DNA from: Halothece sp. PCC 7418
Lineage (GTDB): Bacteria; Cyanobacteriota; Cyanobacteriia; Cyanobacteriales; Rubidibacteraceae
Assembly: GCF_000317635.1 (NCBI RefSeq)
Contig: NC_019779.1
Location: 2,914,001-2,978,000 of the forward strand
Direction of reading: 5' to 3'
Length of the DNA: 64,000 nucleotides
How positions within the stretch are numbered: the stretch's first letter is position 1; each line of letters starts with the position of its first letter. A program made the translations under genes and the position numbers. The notes under the pieces are model-generated. The model saw only the letters and a program-made list of their open reading frames with translations. It was not told the origin of the DNA and did not search any database. Positions 55,802 through 64,000 of the stretch are shown piece after piece.

Positions 55802-56070
55802 ATTTTCCCTCTGCCGATACTCCGTTATATAATCATCCCTTACCACTGATTGAAGAATGGTTAGATAATCTCGGTTGTAAACAAGATCCAGAAGAATTAC
55901 ACTGTTGGTCTATTGAAACGCCTCAATGGCAAGCAAAAATTGCTTTAGACGTAGAAGAAATTACAGTTTCTTATCTTAATGCAGGAGACAATAATGGAGA
56001 CTTAACTCGTTCTTTTCCCTACTCCTTAAGTCGTGAAGATATTGAAGCAGCAGTCTTTTCAGGTCCCTAA
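55798..56070 (+). CDS. DUF3143 family protein
   Basis: 90 residues, soluble. The pattern SADTPLYNHPLPLIEEWLDN, then WSIETPQWQAKIALDVEEIT and FPYSLSREDIEAAVFSGP matches DUF3143, a cyanobacteria/plastid family of unknown role. Its ATG overlaps the J-protein stop (ATGA), so the two are translationally coupled, hinting at a joint task. Confidence 0.85.
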   Translation: MNFPSADTPLYNHPLPLIEEWLDNLGCKQDPEELHCWSIETPQWQAKIALDVEEITVSYLNAGDNNGDLTRSFPYSLSREDIEAAVFSGP

Positions 56071-56126
56071 ACTGACCCGTGTTCCCGATTGATCTGTAGA
56101 AACCATTACCTCACTGAATTTGAAAC

Positions 56127-56723
56127 ATGACGCGCTATCAGGATACAAAAGGAACTGTCGAAGAATTTAAACAGCAACTGACCATTTTATTCGGACTCTT
56201 AACTGTTTTTTGGTTAGTAGAATTAATTGATTTATTCCTCCTCCAGTCTTACTCTTTAGATCACTTTGGTATTGCCCCCCGTCAGGTTTTAGGGTTACGG
56301 GGGATTTTATTTGCCCCCTTTTTACACGGAAATTTACCCCATTTAATTGCTAATACCGTCCCTTTTTTGACTTTGGGTTGGCTGGTGATGTTGCAGGAAA
56401 CCAAAGATTTTTGGCGCGTAACGGGCGTAACGATGCTGGTAGGGGGGTTTGGGGTTTGGTTAATTGGTCAGCGTGGTTCGATTCATATTGGGGCGAGTAT
56501 TTTAATTTTTGGTTACTTAGGGTTTTTACTCTTTCGCGGGTATTTTCAGCGCAATGCCCCTTCGATCGCGCTTTCGATTATTGTTAGTATCTTTTACGGT
56601 AGTTTCATCTGGGGAGTCCTCCCGACACAAGCAGGGATTTCTTGGGAAGGACATTTATTCGGTTTCTTAGGGGGTGTCATTGCAGCCCGTTGGATTGGGA
56701 AATCAAGGCGTAATGGTTATTAG
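56127..56723 (+). CDS. rhomboid-family intramembrane protease
   Basis: 198 residues, about six membrane helices. The catalytic region reads HIGASILIFGYLGF, with Ser in a G-A-S motif, and the partner His is in GHLFGFLGGVIAARW. The rhomboid loop has PFLHGNLPHLIANTVPFLTLG with the HxxxN. The canonical GxSG is GASI here, so activity is likely but not sure. The N-terminal 25 residues are cytoplasmic. It is followed by heptamer repeats and a convergent gene. Confidence 0.85.
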   Translation: MTRYQDTKGTVEEFKQQLTILFGLLTVFWLVELIDLFLLQSYSLDHFGIAPRQVLGLRGILFAPFLHGNLPHLIANTVPFLTLGWLVMLQETKDFWRVTGVTMLVGGFGVWLIGQRGSIHIGASILIFGYLGFLLFRGYFQRNAPSIALSIIVSIFYGSFIWGVLPTQAGISWEGHLFGFLGGVIAARWIGKSRRNGY

Positions 56724-56770
56724 TCATTAGTCATTGGTCACTGGTCACTGATCACTGATCACTGGTCACT
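56719..56770. repeat. heptamer tandem repeat tract
   Basis: About seven consecutive 7-nt units of the type TAGTCAT, GGTCACT and GATCACT, between two convergent genes. A shorter tract of the same kind is at 24862-24895. Such heptamers are typical cyanobacterial short tandem repeats. Confidence 0.7.
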
Positions 56771-56771
56771 T

Positions 56772-57488
56772 TTAAAAATTAACCTTTGCCGTCACTTGCA
56801 TCAACCAAGGATGGGCTAACCAGAGTCCATAAGTAAATAAAGCAACACCAAGATAAGCGGGACGGAGAAATTCTTGTAACTTTAAGGTTTGACGACCTTG
56901 CAGAATCGCTAAAAAAGGAATGACCGAAGTCCGTTGTTTGGCTTCTGTAAAGGCAGTCCCGTAACGAGATGCGAGGCGACGATCACCGTGCCAAACGGCA
57001 AATAAATGATGAGCAATTAATCCCAAGGAGGTGAGTAAGGTAAAAGACGTTCCGATCCAGAGGGTATGAGCAATACACCAAATCACCTGTCCGACCATTT
57101 GGGGGTGACGGGTGATGCGAATAATCCCTGTTTCATAAAGATGAACTTGCGGTTTATCAATCGCTGCAATTTCTAATAAGTTAAAGGTAGCAGGATAGAG
57201 AAACAGAAAGGAAATGGCTGAGAGCACCCAAACTGTGGTAAAAATGCCAGGCTGACCTTGCACTTGCCATAATTGCAAGCCATCATACCGATGATTGAAG
57301 AAGTAAACAATTAAAATAACAGCTAAGGGAAGACTAACCAAGGCAAATCCGACTCGGTATAACCGCGCCCCGATGATTTTTTCGCCCCAAGGGCGGAGTG
57401 CAGCTAAACCGCTATGAGCGATTGCAAATCCTAATAGTAACCCTAACATGATCCAATGACTTGTTGTGAACCAGTGTTCTCCATTCAT
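56772..57488 (-). CDS. NnrU / zeta-carotene isomerase (Z-ISO)-like membrane protein
   Basis: 238 residues, about six membrane helices. NnrU-family marks: GLLLGFAIAHSGLAALRPWG near the start, and RITRHPQMVGQVIWCIAHTL with WHGDRRLASRYG. Plant Z-ISO, which isomerises 9,15,9'-tri-cis-zeta-carotene with a heme, is a homologue, and a His in AIAHS and one in TRHPQ are candidate heme ligands. In cyanobacteria this role is plausible but not settled for NnrU proteins. The gene is divergent from rbcR over a 180-nt gap. Confidence 0.75.
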   Translation of the reverse strand: MNGEHWFTTSHWIMLGLLLGFAIAHSGLAALRPWGEKIIGARLYRVGFALVSLPLAVILIVYFFNHRYDGLQLWQVQGQPGIFTTVWVLSAISFLFLYPATFNLLEIAAIDKPQVHLYETGIIRITRHPQMVGQVIWCIAHTLWIGTSFTLLTSLGLIAHHLFAVWHGDRRLASRYGTAFTEAKQRTSVIPFLAILQGRQTLKLQEFLRPAYLGVALFTYGLWLAHPWLMQVTAKVNF

Positions 57489-57668
57489 GTCTTAAAAACC
57501 AGAGTTTTGCCTTGTTTTCTTATCCTAGCCGATTCTTCGTCAGTCTTCCTGCTAAAACCGTTGTGATTTCGTGTTACTGTCAATTCAGAAGAGATTATTA
57601 TCCTCTTTGTTGAAAACGTTCCTTTATTTCTTAATTAATCCTTGTATTCTCCTCTCTTTGGCGAAAAG

Positions 57669-58697
57669 ATGTCAGACATACCGTTTTCTCTCGATCAACT
57701 GCGAATTTTAAAAGCGATCGCTGCTGAAGGTAGCTTCAAACGAGCAGCAGATACACTGTATGTATCCCAACCTGCCATTAGCCTTCAGGTGCAAAATTTA
57801 GAACGACAGATGAATGTACCCTTATTTGATCGAGGAGGACGACGCGCCCAACTGACAGAAGCAGGACAACTGTTACTGACCTATGGCGAGAAAATCCTCT
57901 CTTTGTGTCAAGAAACTTGTCGCGCCATTGAAGACCTGCAAAACTTACAAGGGGGGACACTATTAATTGGGGCTTCGCAAACGACGGGAACTTATCTTCT
58001 CCCGCGAATGTTGGGCTTATTTCGACAAAAATATTCCGATGTTTCGGTACAGTTGCAAGTGCATTCCACTCGTCGCACCTCTTGGAGTGTGGCAAATGGA
58101 CAAGTGGATCTCGCCATTATTGGCGGGGAAGTGCCCACAGAATTACATGATACCCTGCAAATTTTTCCCTACGCGGAAGATGAACTGGCGTTGATTATGG
58201 GTAGTTCCCATCCCATGGCAAAAGAAGAAGCCATTCCCAAGGAAGATCTCTACAAACTCAATTTTATTACCCTCGATTCTCAATCCACGATTCGGAAAGT
58301 GATTGACCAAGTTTTAACGCGATCGAGCATTAACCCGAAACGTCTCAACATAGAGATGGAATTAAATTCGATTGAAGCGATCAAAAATGCCGTTCAATCT
58401 GGGTTAGGGGTTGCCTTTGCTTCCGTCTCCGCGATCGAAAAAGAACTGCAAATGGGAACACTTTATCGTATTAATATTGAAGAAGTTGTGGTGAAACGAA
58501 CCCTCTCTTTAATTATTAATCCCAATCGTTATCGTTCTAAGGCAGCAGAAGCATTTATTAAGGAAATTTTGCCTCAATTTTGTACCAATGGCTGGTTTAC
58601 TGGCGATGAACTCACTCCTCCACCAGGACATTATCCTCGACAACGCCCCTTACCCACATCGGACATTGAAAATTCTCCGCCTTCTGAAATAAGCTAA
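57669..58697 (+). CDS. rbcR: LysR-type regulator RbcR
   Basis: 342 residues from ATG 57669 ([15 protein letters not shown]). An in-frame TTG nine codons upstream is rejected. The N-terminal helix-turn-helix is [20 protein letters not shown] with [20 protein letters not shown]. The effector domain has [18 protein letters not shown] and [20 protein letters not shown], both diagnostic of the RbcR/CmpR group that governs RuBisCO and carbon-concentrating genes. The core is near identical in pattern to RbcR of other cyanobacteria. The last 35 residues are Pro-rich ([13 protein letters not shown]). The rbc operon is not in the window. Confidence 0.88.
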   Translation: MSDIPFSLDQLRILKAIAAEGSFKRAADTLYVSQPAISLQVQNLERQMNVPLFDRGGRRAQLTEAGQLLLTYGEKILSLCQETCRAIEDLQNLQGGTLLIGASQTTGTYLLPRMLGLFRQKYSDVSVQLQVHSTRRTSWSVANGQVDLAIIGGEVPTELHDTLQIFPYAEDELALIMGSSHPMAKEEAIPKEDLYKLNFITLDSQSTIRKVIDQVLTRSSINPKRLNIEMELNSIEAIKNAVQSGLGVAFASVSAIEKELQMGTLYRINIEEVVVKRTLSLIINPNRYRSKAAEAFIKEILPQFCTNGWFTGDELTPPPGHYPRQRPLPTSDIENSPPSEIS

Positions 58698-58723
58698 TTA
58701 GAAATTATGATTTCATCCGTCCC

Positions 58724-60448
58724 ATGGAAACTTACTGCACGCGCCCAGACTGTTCCCAACCTATTAATCATTTTTCAGAACTAGATGATCGGTCTGAGTT
58801 ACAAACTGCTCAACAAAAATACTGTAACGCTTGTGGAATGCCCCAAATTTTAGCGGGACGCTATATTCCACAAAAGCTGTTAGGAAAAGGCGGTTTTGGC
58901 GCAGCTTATCTTGCCTGTGATCGCCATACAACTAAACTTCGACAATGTGTGGTTAAGCAATTTCAACCGTCTAATAGTTTTGATGAAAAAACTTTGAAGA
59001 TTGCCCAAGATTTGTTTGCCCGAGAAGCAGAAGTTTTAGAAACCTTGGGGAACGAACACCCCCAAATTCCTGATTTATATGCGTTTTTCCCCTTAATTTT
59101 GCCTGAAGAAGGATCAGGGGAAAAACAGTTTTTTTATATTGTTCAAGAATATATTAATGGCGAAACCCTCTCTCAAGAAGTGGCGAGAAAAGGAAAATTG
59201 AGTGAGGAAGAAGTGCGAGACGTTTTAGAAAATATGTTGCAGGTGTTGCAATTTGTTCATGAACATAATTCAATTCATCGGGATATTAAGCCTTCCAATA
59301 TTATGCGCGATCGCGCTGGAAGATTATATCTCCTTGATTTTGGAGCAGTAAAACGAGTCACGGGAGCAAGTACCAGTAATTACTCCACTGGGATTTATTC
59401 GATGGGATTCGCCCCACCGGAACAAATGCAAGGACGACAGGTTTATCCTTCCACTGATTTATATGCCCTAGCAGCGACTTGTGTTCGTTTACTCACTGGA
59501 AAACCCATCCAAGAATTATACGATTCTTATCACAATCAATGGACATGGCGTAAAGAGGTTGAGATCAGTCAATCACTAGCTGCTCTCTTGGATCGGATGC
59601 TATTATCGACCCCCAAAGACCGACTTCCTTCAGCAAAAGCGGTTCTAAAAATCTTACAGCGTCAGTCCCATCAACAGACTAGGCAAGGATCTCATCTGGA
59701 GGCTCTCGTCAGAAAATATGATTCCCTAAAAAACAATCCCGATCAAGACAGTGGACAAGAAACGATCGAGATTGATCCCGCAGAGGATGAAGTCTTTAGT
59801 CAACCCGCAGATTGGCATTCACTACTCTCTCTGTCTGTGGAAAACACACAACCCCTCAATCAGCAAAATTGGGAATCGGACTCTTCTCCCGTGGAAGCAT
59901 CGGAAGAAATCCCCGCTCGGTCAACGCAAGAATCCACTGTAGTTCAATCCGAAAACGAAAAACCGATCGCGCCTCCTGATCCAGAAGCCTCTCCCGCCAC
60001 TCCCCTTGAAGTGGAAACATCCCTCAAAGAAGACAACATCGCTGTTGCGGAAACACCAGCCTCATCAGAAGCGACTGATCGAGATCTTCAACCGAGAACG
60101 AAAACACCTCACTTTGCTTTATGGGAACTGCTGGCGACGGCGGGCTTTACAGGCTTAGAAGGGGCGCTGTTATTAATTGCTTTTAGTAGTCTTTTTTCTC
60201 TACCCAGTATTAGTGTCGGGCTTTGGGGAATGAGTATGGGGGGCTTGATTTACGCCCAGTGGAAACGGTTGATTGAAAAGTTTGATTTTCTCATTATTGG
60301 GGGGATTACCCTGGCTGTGGTCTTATTCATTCCGCCTCTCCATAATCTTCCCAGCGCGATCGTTCTTGTTATTGCGCTTGTCGCCAGTGCTGGGGCAATT
60401 TCAGTTACCGCCCTCATTCGCCTTCTTTATAAACTATTTTCCCAGTAA
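58724..60448 (+). CDS. Ser/Thr protein kinase with N-terminal Cys motif
   Basis: 574 residues. The N-terminus holds a four-Cys zinc-finger-like module (YCTRPDCSQPIN...QKYCNACGMP, residues 4-39), seen in SpkB-type cyanobacterial kinases. The kinase domain (about 47-310) is complete: LGKGGFGAAYLACD, VVKQFQPS, IHRDIKPSNIM, LLDFGAVKRV and APPEQM. A disordered acidic stretch (about 330-460) links to two or three membrane helices at the C-terminus. The substrate is unknown. The family is eukaryotic-type and may sense redox through the Cys cluster. Confidence 0.88.
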   Translation: METYCTRPDCSQPINHFSELDDRSELQTAQQKYCNACGMPQILAGRYIPQKLLGKGGFGAAYLACDRHTTKLRQCVVKQFQPSNSFDEKTLKIAQDLFAREAEVLETLGNEHPQIPDLYAFFPLILPEEGSGEKQFFYIVQEYINGETLSQEVARKGKLSEEEVRDVLENMLQVLQFVHEHNSIHRDIKPSNIMRDRAGRLYLLDFGAVKRVTGASTSNYSTGIYSMGFAPPEQMQGRQVYPSTDLYALAATCVRLLTGKPIQELYDSYHNQWTWRKEVEISQSLAALLDRMLLSTPKDRLPSAKAVLKILQRQSHQQTRQGSHLEALVRKYDSLKNNPDQDSGQETIEIDPAEDEVFSQPADWHSLLSLSVENTQPLNQQNWESDSSPVEASEEIPARSTQESTVVQSENEKPIAPPDPEASPATPLEVETSLKEDNIAVAETPASSEATDRDLQPRTKTPHFALWELLATAGFTGLEGALLLIAFSSLFSLPSISVGLWGMSMGGLIYAQWKRLIEKFDFLIIGGITLAVVLFIPPLHNLPSAIVLVIALVASAGAISVTALIRLLYKLFSQ

Positions 60449-60518
60449 ACTAGATTTCAATTTTCAGTCAAAAACTCCGCTAAAATCAGGGAGGATTCAA
60501 TCAGCCCCCTGTGTAACT

Positions 60519-60929
60519 ATGCAACAAGAAGTGGATCATTCCAAACGCTTACTTAAAATCTTAATTGGTGCAGCTTGGATTGATGGTAAATTTTTACCCG
60601 AAGAACGTCAGTATTTAATCAAAACCGCAGAGAAACATGAACTCGCTGATGATCCCGAAATTCGGGCTTTACTCTACGAATTAAAAACAGTCCGACCTGA
60701 AGAATGTTATCAGTGGTTAGAAGAATACTTTGGAGGATATCCCAGCCAGCAAGCATACGAAGATCTAATCGAAGCCATTAGCGGATTAATTTATAGTGAC
60801 GGGGAAATGGCAAATGAAGAAGCCAAACTCCTAACGCAAGTGCAGCAATACGATCCAGCAAATACGTCTTCTCTAGATAAAGTGTTAAAAACTGTGCAAA
60901 AACTTTATCAGCGTTATGTGACAAGTTAA
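60519..60929 (+). CDS. TerB-like protein
   Basis: 136 residues from ATG 60519; the frame opens earlier inside the kinase gene but that extension is unlikely. Features of the TerB fold: LKILIGAAWIDGKFLPEERQYLIKTAE, then LIEAISGLIYSDGEMANEEAKLL, two repeats with the Asp/Glu pattern (WIDGKFLPEE, YSDGEMANEE) thought to bind metals. A link to tellurite resistance is not implied; no other ter genes are here. It lies between the kinase and the sugar-acid kinase genes. Confidence 0.8.
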   Translation: MQQEVDHSKRLLKILIGAAWIDGKFLPEERQYLIKTAEKHELADDPEIRALLYELKTVRPEECYQWLEEYFGGYPSQQAYEDLIEAISGLIYSDGEMANEEAKLLTQVQQYDPANTSSLDKVLKTVQKLYQRYVTS

Positions 60930-60962
60930 TGTAGTAATGGTATTGCCATGAATTAACAGACC

Positions 60963-62285
60963 ATGACCACGGAATCTAAAATTATAGTCCTTGATGATGA
61001 CCCCACTGGTTCTCAAACCGTACACAGTTGTTTATTGTTAATGCAGTGGGATGTGGAAACTCTACGCCTTGGACTGCAAGATGACGTTTCTATTTTCTTT
61101 GTCTTGACCAATACTCGGGCTTTATCTCCTGAAAATGCAGCGCAGCGATCGCGAGAAGTCTGTCAAAATCTCAAAAAGGCACTGAATGCGGAAAATATCA
61201 CAGATTTCCTAGTCGTGAGTCGGTCTGACTCTACCTTACGCGGACATTATCCCTTAGAAACCGATGTTATCGCTGAAGAATTAGGTCCCTTTGATGCCCA
61301 TTTTCTCACCCCTGCCTTTTTTGAAGGGGGACGCATTACCAGAGATAGCATTCACTACATTGTTTCAGATGAGGGAGAAATTCCTGTTCATGAAACTGAA
61401 TTTGCAAAAGATTCTGTCTTTGGTTACTCCTATAGCTATCTTCCCAATTATGTAGAAGAGAAAACTCATGGCAAAATTAAAGCAGAACAGGTGGAACGTT
61501 TTACAATCGCTGAGATCCGTCAGGGATCAAATAAAGACCGATTACTCGCCCTCAAAAATAATCAGTGTGTGGCGGTGGATAGCGAAACGCAAAACGACTT
61601 AGATCAGTTCGCATCGGATGTTCTCGCAGCAACCCACGCTGGAAAACGCTTTTTATTCCGCAGTGCAGCCAGTTTATTAACGTCTCTAGCTAAACTGGGA
61701 CCGCAGCCCATTCCCGCCGAAGAAATGGGACAATATGATGCCACACCAAAGCCAGGGGTGGTTTTAGTAGGGTCTCATGTGAAAAAATCAACCGCCCAAC
61801 TTTACGCCCTTTTAGAAGAGTCTGGTGTGACAGGAATTGAAGTTGATGTCAAAGCGTTGCGCGATTCTCCAGAAACGAGAGAGGAACAATTAACCGCAGT
61901 TCTCAATCAAATTAAAACAACCCACGAACAACAGCAAACTCCCGTTATTTATACCAGTCGGGAAGAATTACAATTTAAAAATACCCAAGAACGTCTTGAG
62001 TTTGGGGTGAAAGTTTCTTCCTTTTTGATGGATATTGTGCGCGGACTTCCCCAAGAGATTAGTTTCTTGATTAGTAAAGGGGGCATTACCTCTAATGATG
62101 TCTTGAGTGATGGTTTAAACTTACAATCAGCGCGACTTCTAGGACAAATTTTGCCAGGTTGTTCTTTGGTTCGCACCCCAGACAGTCATCCCCAGTTTCC
62201 CAGTCTTCCCGTAGTCTTATTCCCTGGCAATGTGGGAGACAATCAAGGGCTAGCTACTGTTTATCGTCGTCTCAATAAACATTAA
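60963..62285 (+). CDS. four-carbon acid sugar kinase family protein (DUF1537/OtnK)
   Basis: 440 residues. The N-terminal substrate half starts KIIVLDDDPTGSQTVHSCLL (DDDPTGSQ), followed by SRSDSTLRGHYPLETD. The C-terminal half carries FLISKGGITSNDVLSDGL and FPGNVGD, an ATP-binding pattern of the family. Characterised members phosphorylate four-carbon acid sugars such as D-threonate or L-erythronate in catabolic operons. Here no partner dehydrogenase or aldolase is adjacent, so the substrate stays open. A DUF4870 gene starts 10 nt later. Confidence 0.85.
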   Translation: MTTESKIIVLDDDPTGSQTVHSCLLLMQWDVETLRLGLQDDVSIFFVLTNTRALSPENAAQRSREVCQNLKKALNAENITDFLVVSRSDSTLRGHYPLETDVIAEELGPFDAHFLTPAFFEGGRITRDSIHYIVSDEGEIPVHETEFAKDSVFGYSYSYLPNYVEEKTHGKIKAEQVERFTIAEIRQGSNKDRLLALKNNQCVAVDSETQNDLDQFASDVLAATHAGKRFLFRSAASLLTSLAKLGPQPIPAEEMGQYDATPKPGVVLVGSHVKKSTAQLYALLEESGVTGIEVDVKALRDSPETREEQLTAVLNQIKTTHEQQQTPVIYTSREELQFKNTQERLEFGVKVSSFLMDIVRGLPQEISFLISKGGITSNDVLSDGLNLQSARLLGQILPGCSLVRTPDSHPQFPSLPVVLFPGNVGDNQGLATVYRRLNKH

Positions 62286-62295
62286 ATTCAAGATC

Positions 62296-62634
62296 ATGGC
62301 TGAAGATATCGATAAGCGCAAACTTCTCTCTGCACTTGCCCACGGTTCCATCTTTTTTAGTGCTTTAGTGGTTTCTATTGGCATTCCCATTGTTATTATT
62401 CTGATTACGGAAGATGAAATTGCGAAAGAAAACGCAAAAGAAGCTCTGAACTTCCAATTGAATCTATTGATTTATGGAATCATTTTTAGTATTTTAACTT
62501 TAGTTTTAATTGGCTGGATACTTTTAGGAATTTTAGGTTTAGTTAATTTGATTATGCCTATTATTGGTATTTTGCAAGTATTGACCAATCCTTATAAGAC
62601 TTATAAATACCCTTTTATTTTCCGAATTATCTAG
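62296..62634 (+). CDS. DUF4870 membrane protein
   Basis: 112 residues, three membrane helices (FFSALVVSIGIPIVIILIT; QLNLLIYGIIFSILTLVLIG; LLGILGLVNLIMPIIGIL). The DUF4870 pattern NAKEALNFQLNLLIYG and the ending PYKTYKYPFIFRII are clear. Function unknown. It is 10 nt after the sugar-acid kinase and probably on its transcript. Confidence 0.85.
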   Translation: MAEDIDKRKLLSALAHGSIFFSALVVSIGIPIVIILITEDEIAKENAKEALNFQLNLLIYGIIFSILTLVLIGWILLGILGLVNLIMPIIGILQVLTNPYKTYKYPFIFRII

Positions 62635-62661
62635 AAAGGAGTTCCCAATTTATACGATGCA

Positions 62662-62686
62662 GTAGGGTGGGCAATGCCCAACCTAC
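62662..62686. repeat. GGGTGGGC palindrome, copy 2
   Basis: GTAGGGTGGGC / GCCCAACCTAC, 11-bp hairpin with one mismatch and loop AAT. Same core as 14436-14458. A TTAGCACTGCTATA stretch (62724-62737) nearby resembles the right end of the MITE-like repeat at 5257-5269. Confidence 0.6.
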
Positions 62687-62752
62687 TACAATGGTATTCG
62701 AGATGGAATTATTATTAATAAGAATTAGCACTGCTATAGAAGAGCCGCTCTT

Positions 62753-63232
62753 ATGAAATGGCAAGAAGTAATTGAACATCCTAGTTTACAAGATTTGCCC
62801 TTCAAAATTGAGTTGAATGAATATGGCAAAATTGAAATGAGCCCCGCATCTAATCGTCATGGAAGGCTATGCAATAAGATCAGTTTAATATTCGTTGAGT
62901 CTGGGAAAGAGGGAGAGATTTATTTGCGATGTTCAATTGATACCAGAAAAGGGGTAAAAGTTGCAGATGTGGCTTGGAGTTACCCCACTTTTTTTGCAGA
63001 ATATGGAGAAATGACACCGTTACCAGTTGCACCAGAAATTTGTGTGGAAATTCTTTCTCCCTCTGATTCTGAACGAGAAATGGCAGAAAAAATTGATATT
63101 TATTTGGCTAAGGGGGCGCAAGAAGTGTGGCTTTGCGATGATGATGGAAATCTAAGATTTTACGCCCCTCAAGGAAGAATTGAATCATCTTGTATTTTCC
63201 CAAATTTCCCAAGAAATATACTCAAAAACTAA
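62753..63232 (+). CDS. Uma2 family (DUF820) putative endonuclease
   Basis: 159 residues, restriction-nuclease-like fold. The PD-(D/E)XK core is visible: ADVAWSYPTFF (D), then EICVEILSPSDSEREMAEKI (E-x-lysine side) and YLAKGAQEVWLCD. The start is ATG 62753. It is shorter than the usual 180-200 residues of the family. Uma2 proteins are very numerous in cyanobacteria and their role is unknown; a relation to mobile elements is often assumed. Confidence 0.85.
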   Translation: MKWQEVIEHPSLQDLPFKIELNEYGKIEMSPASNRHGRLCNKISLIFVESGKEGEIYLRCSIDTRKGVKVADVAWSYPTFFAEYGEMTPLPVAPEICVEILSPSDSEREMAEKIDIYLAKGAQEVWLCDDDGNLRFYAPQGRIESSCIFPNFPRNILKN

Positions 63233-63466
63233 TTTGGCTTATCAATTTGTAGTTGAGGTTACAATTCAGGAATTGGCTAAGTGCTGAACTCAGCGCATAA
63301 CTCACTACGCTAAGATGAAAATAAAGCAGAGTTACTGTAATTCCAGTTTTCCACTGATTAAGCTGTTTTAAAATTGAACATTAAGTTTCTTCAGACTGTA
63401 TTAGCTAAGTTTTGGTAACTGGGATAACGCGAACCTTTAAACTGGAAACCTTGGGAGTGGAAAAAA

Positions 63467-64000
63467 ATGTCTGGTAAAATTGTCCCTCAAAGAAGTTATC
63501 CGACAGCGTATGCGTTGTGGTGTTTTTGTTTCCTGTCCGTGTGTGGGATTCACCGCTTATATGCAAGGCGATACTTTTCGGGGTTTTTCTATTTAATTAC
63601 ATTGGGCTTTTTTGGAATTGGTCAATTTCTTGATTTGTTTTTAATTCCTGGCATGATCGATGAAGAAAATTTGAAAATTAAAGCGCTTTACGGATATCAA
63701 CCGAATGAAGCAAGTTTTTATCAAACACCAGAAAGTATTGTGGTTAATCTACCAAAAAGTAACGCACCGCAAGCGAATCTTGAAAGTAAAGAGAAGAAGC
63801 CCTTAACGGATAAAGATGTCGATCGCGCGATTTTAAGAACTTGCAAAGAAACTCAGGGCGCAACCTTAGCTGAAATCTTTCTCGAAGTAGATGAAGAGTA
63901 CGAAAAAATTGAAAGTCGGGTTCAGTATTTAATGCAAAAGAATCTGCTAACGATCGATAACCGTGCTGATGATGGCGCAGTGATCTACAAGATTAGCTAA
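63467..64000 (+). CDS. TM2-domain membrane protein
   Basis: 177 residues, complete; its TAA stop ends exactly at the window's end. Residues 12-66 form a TM2 domain: AYALWCFCFLSVCGIHRLYA, then YFSGFFYLITLGFFGIGQFL, two helices with a polar turn. Residues 67-177 are soluble: a linker (PNEASFYQTPESIVVNLPK), then a small helical domain (VDRAILRTCKETQGATLAEI; YLMQKNLLTIDNR) that looks like a winged helix. Function unknown. Confidence 0.8.
   Translation: MSGKIVPQRSYPTAYALWCFCFLSVCGIHRLYARRYFSGFFYLITLGFFGIGQFLDLFLIPGMIDEENLKIKALYGYQPNEASFYQTPESIVVNLPKSNAPQANLESKEKKPLTDKDVDRAILRTCKETQGATLAEIFLEVDEEYEKIESRVQYLMQKNLLTIDNRADDGAVIYKIS

Noticed and set aside
56719-56770. CRISPR array
   Set aside because: Units are 7 nt with no spacers; no cas genes in the window.
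60273-60518. N-terminal extension of the TerB-like protein
   Set aside because: It lies inside the kinase gene and ends just before a normal ATG; the translation resembles no domain.

Overview
The window is chromosomal DNA of a cyanobacterium. It carries two psbA genes, psbO, pxcA, ftrC, hppD, rbcR, a txlA-type thioredoxin and many cyanobacteria-only small families (DUF2839, DUF3143, DUF3288). The HIP1 octamer GCGATCGC is scattered densely through it. Moderate GC and the gene content suggest a unicellular, possibly halotolerant (Halothece/Dactylococcopsis-like) organism. That placement is an inference; no marker here settles it.

Layout. 1-1484: 3' end of a large secreted esterase / phytase-fragment / RTX protein. 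1.5-8.8 kb: secreted FAD enzyme, tRNA-Tyr and tRNA-Thr, a CNNM-type membrane protein, a helicase-like ATPase and the proton-extrusion protein PxcA. 8.9-11.6 kb: gshA overlapping a two-domain polyphosphate kinase 2 gene. 11.6-13.8 kb (minus): ftrC-DUF309-hypothetical-ygfZ, a redox / Fe-S flavoured operon. 14-21 kb: lysS-trmH, argH-birA, a SpoIID-like gene and a NIL-ferredoxin gene.

21.2-27.9 kb is the photosynthesis and central-metabolism block. It runs txlA, a standard D1 gene (E130 form), an unexplained 0.5-kb intergenic stretch, succinate-semialdehyde dehydrogenase, 2-oxoglutarate decarboxylase, and a second D1 gene with the residues of the low-oxygen D1' form. The two enzymes together bypass 2-oxoglutarate dehydrogenase and close the cyanobacterial TCA cycle. 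28-43 kb: a sugar-phosphate mutase, psbO, hppD, thrS, yajQ, rimM, a lone sugar-ABC permease, an M48 metalloprotease and small membrane proteins.

43-47.5 kb is one 1478-residue hybrid histidine kinase. 47.65-49.33 kb is a TnpB-type mobile element: a ribbon-helix-helix gene and a zinc-ribbon-less tnpB gene diverge from each other. Each gene ends in the same 41-nt hairpin, placed in inverted orientation, and the tip stems of the two copies covary. 49.4-64 kb holds housekeeping and accessory genes: a hydrolase, PhzF, a PfkB kinase, Mrp, RodA, a J-protein, a rhomboid, a Z-ISO-like protein divergent from rbcR, a Ser/Thr kinase, TerB, a four-carbon-acid-sugar kinase, Uma2 and TM2 proteins.

Several short dispersed repeats (a MITE-like element, a GGGTGGGC palindrome, heptamer tandem tracts) sit between genes. 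No CRISPR array, rRNA, prophage or replication origin was seen.
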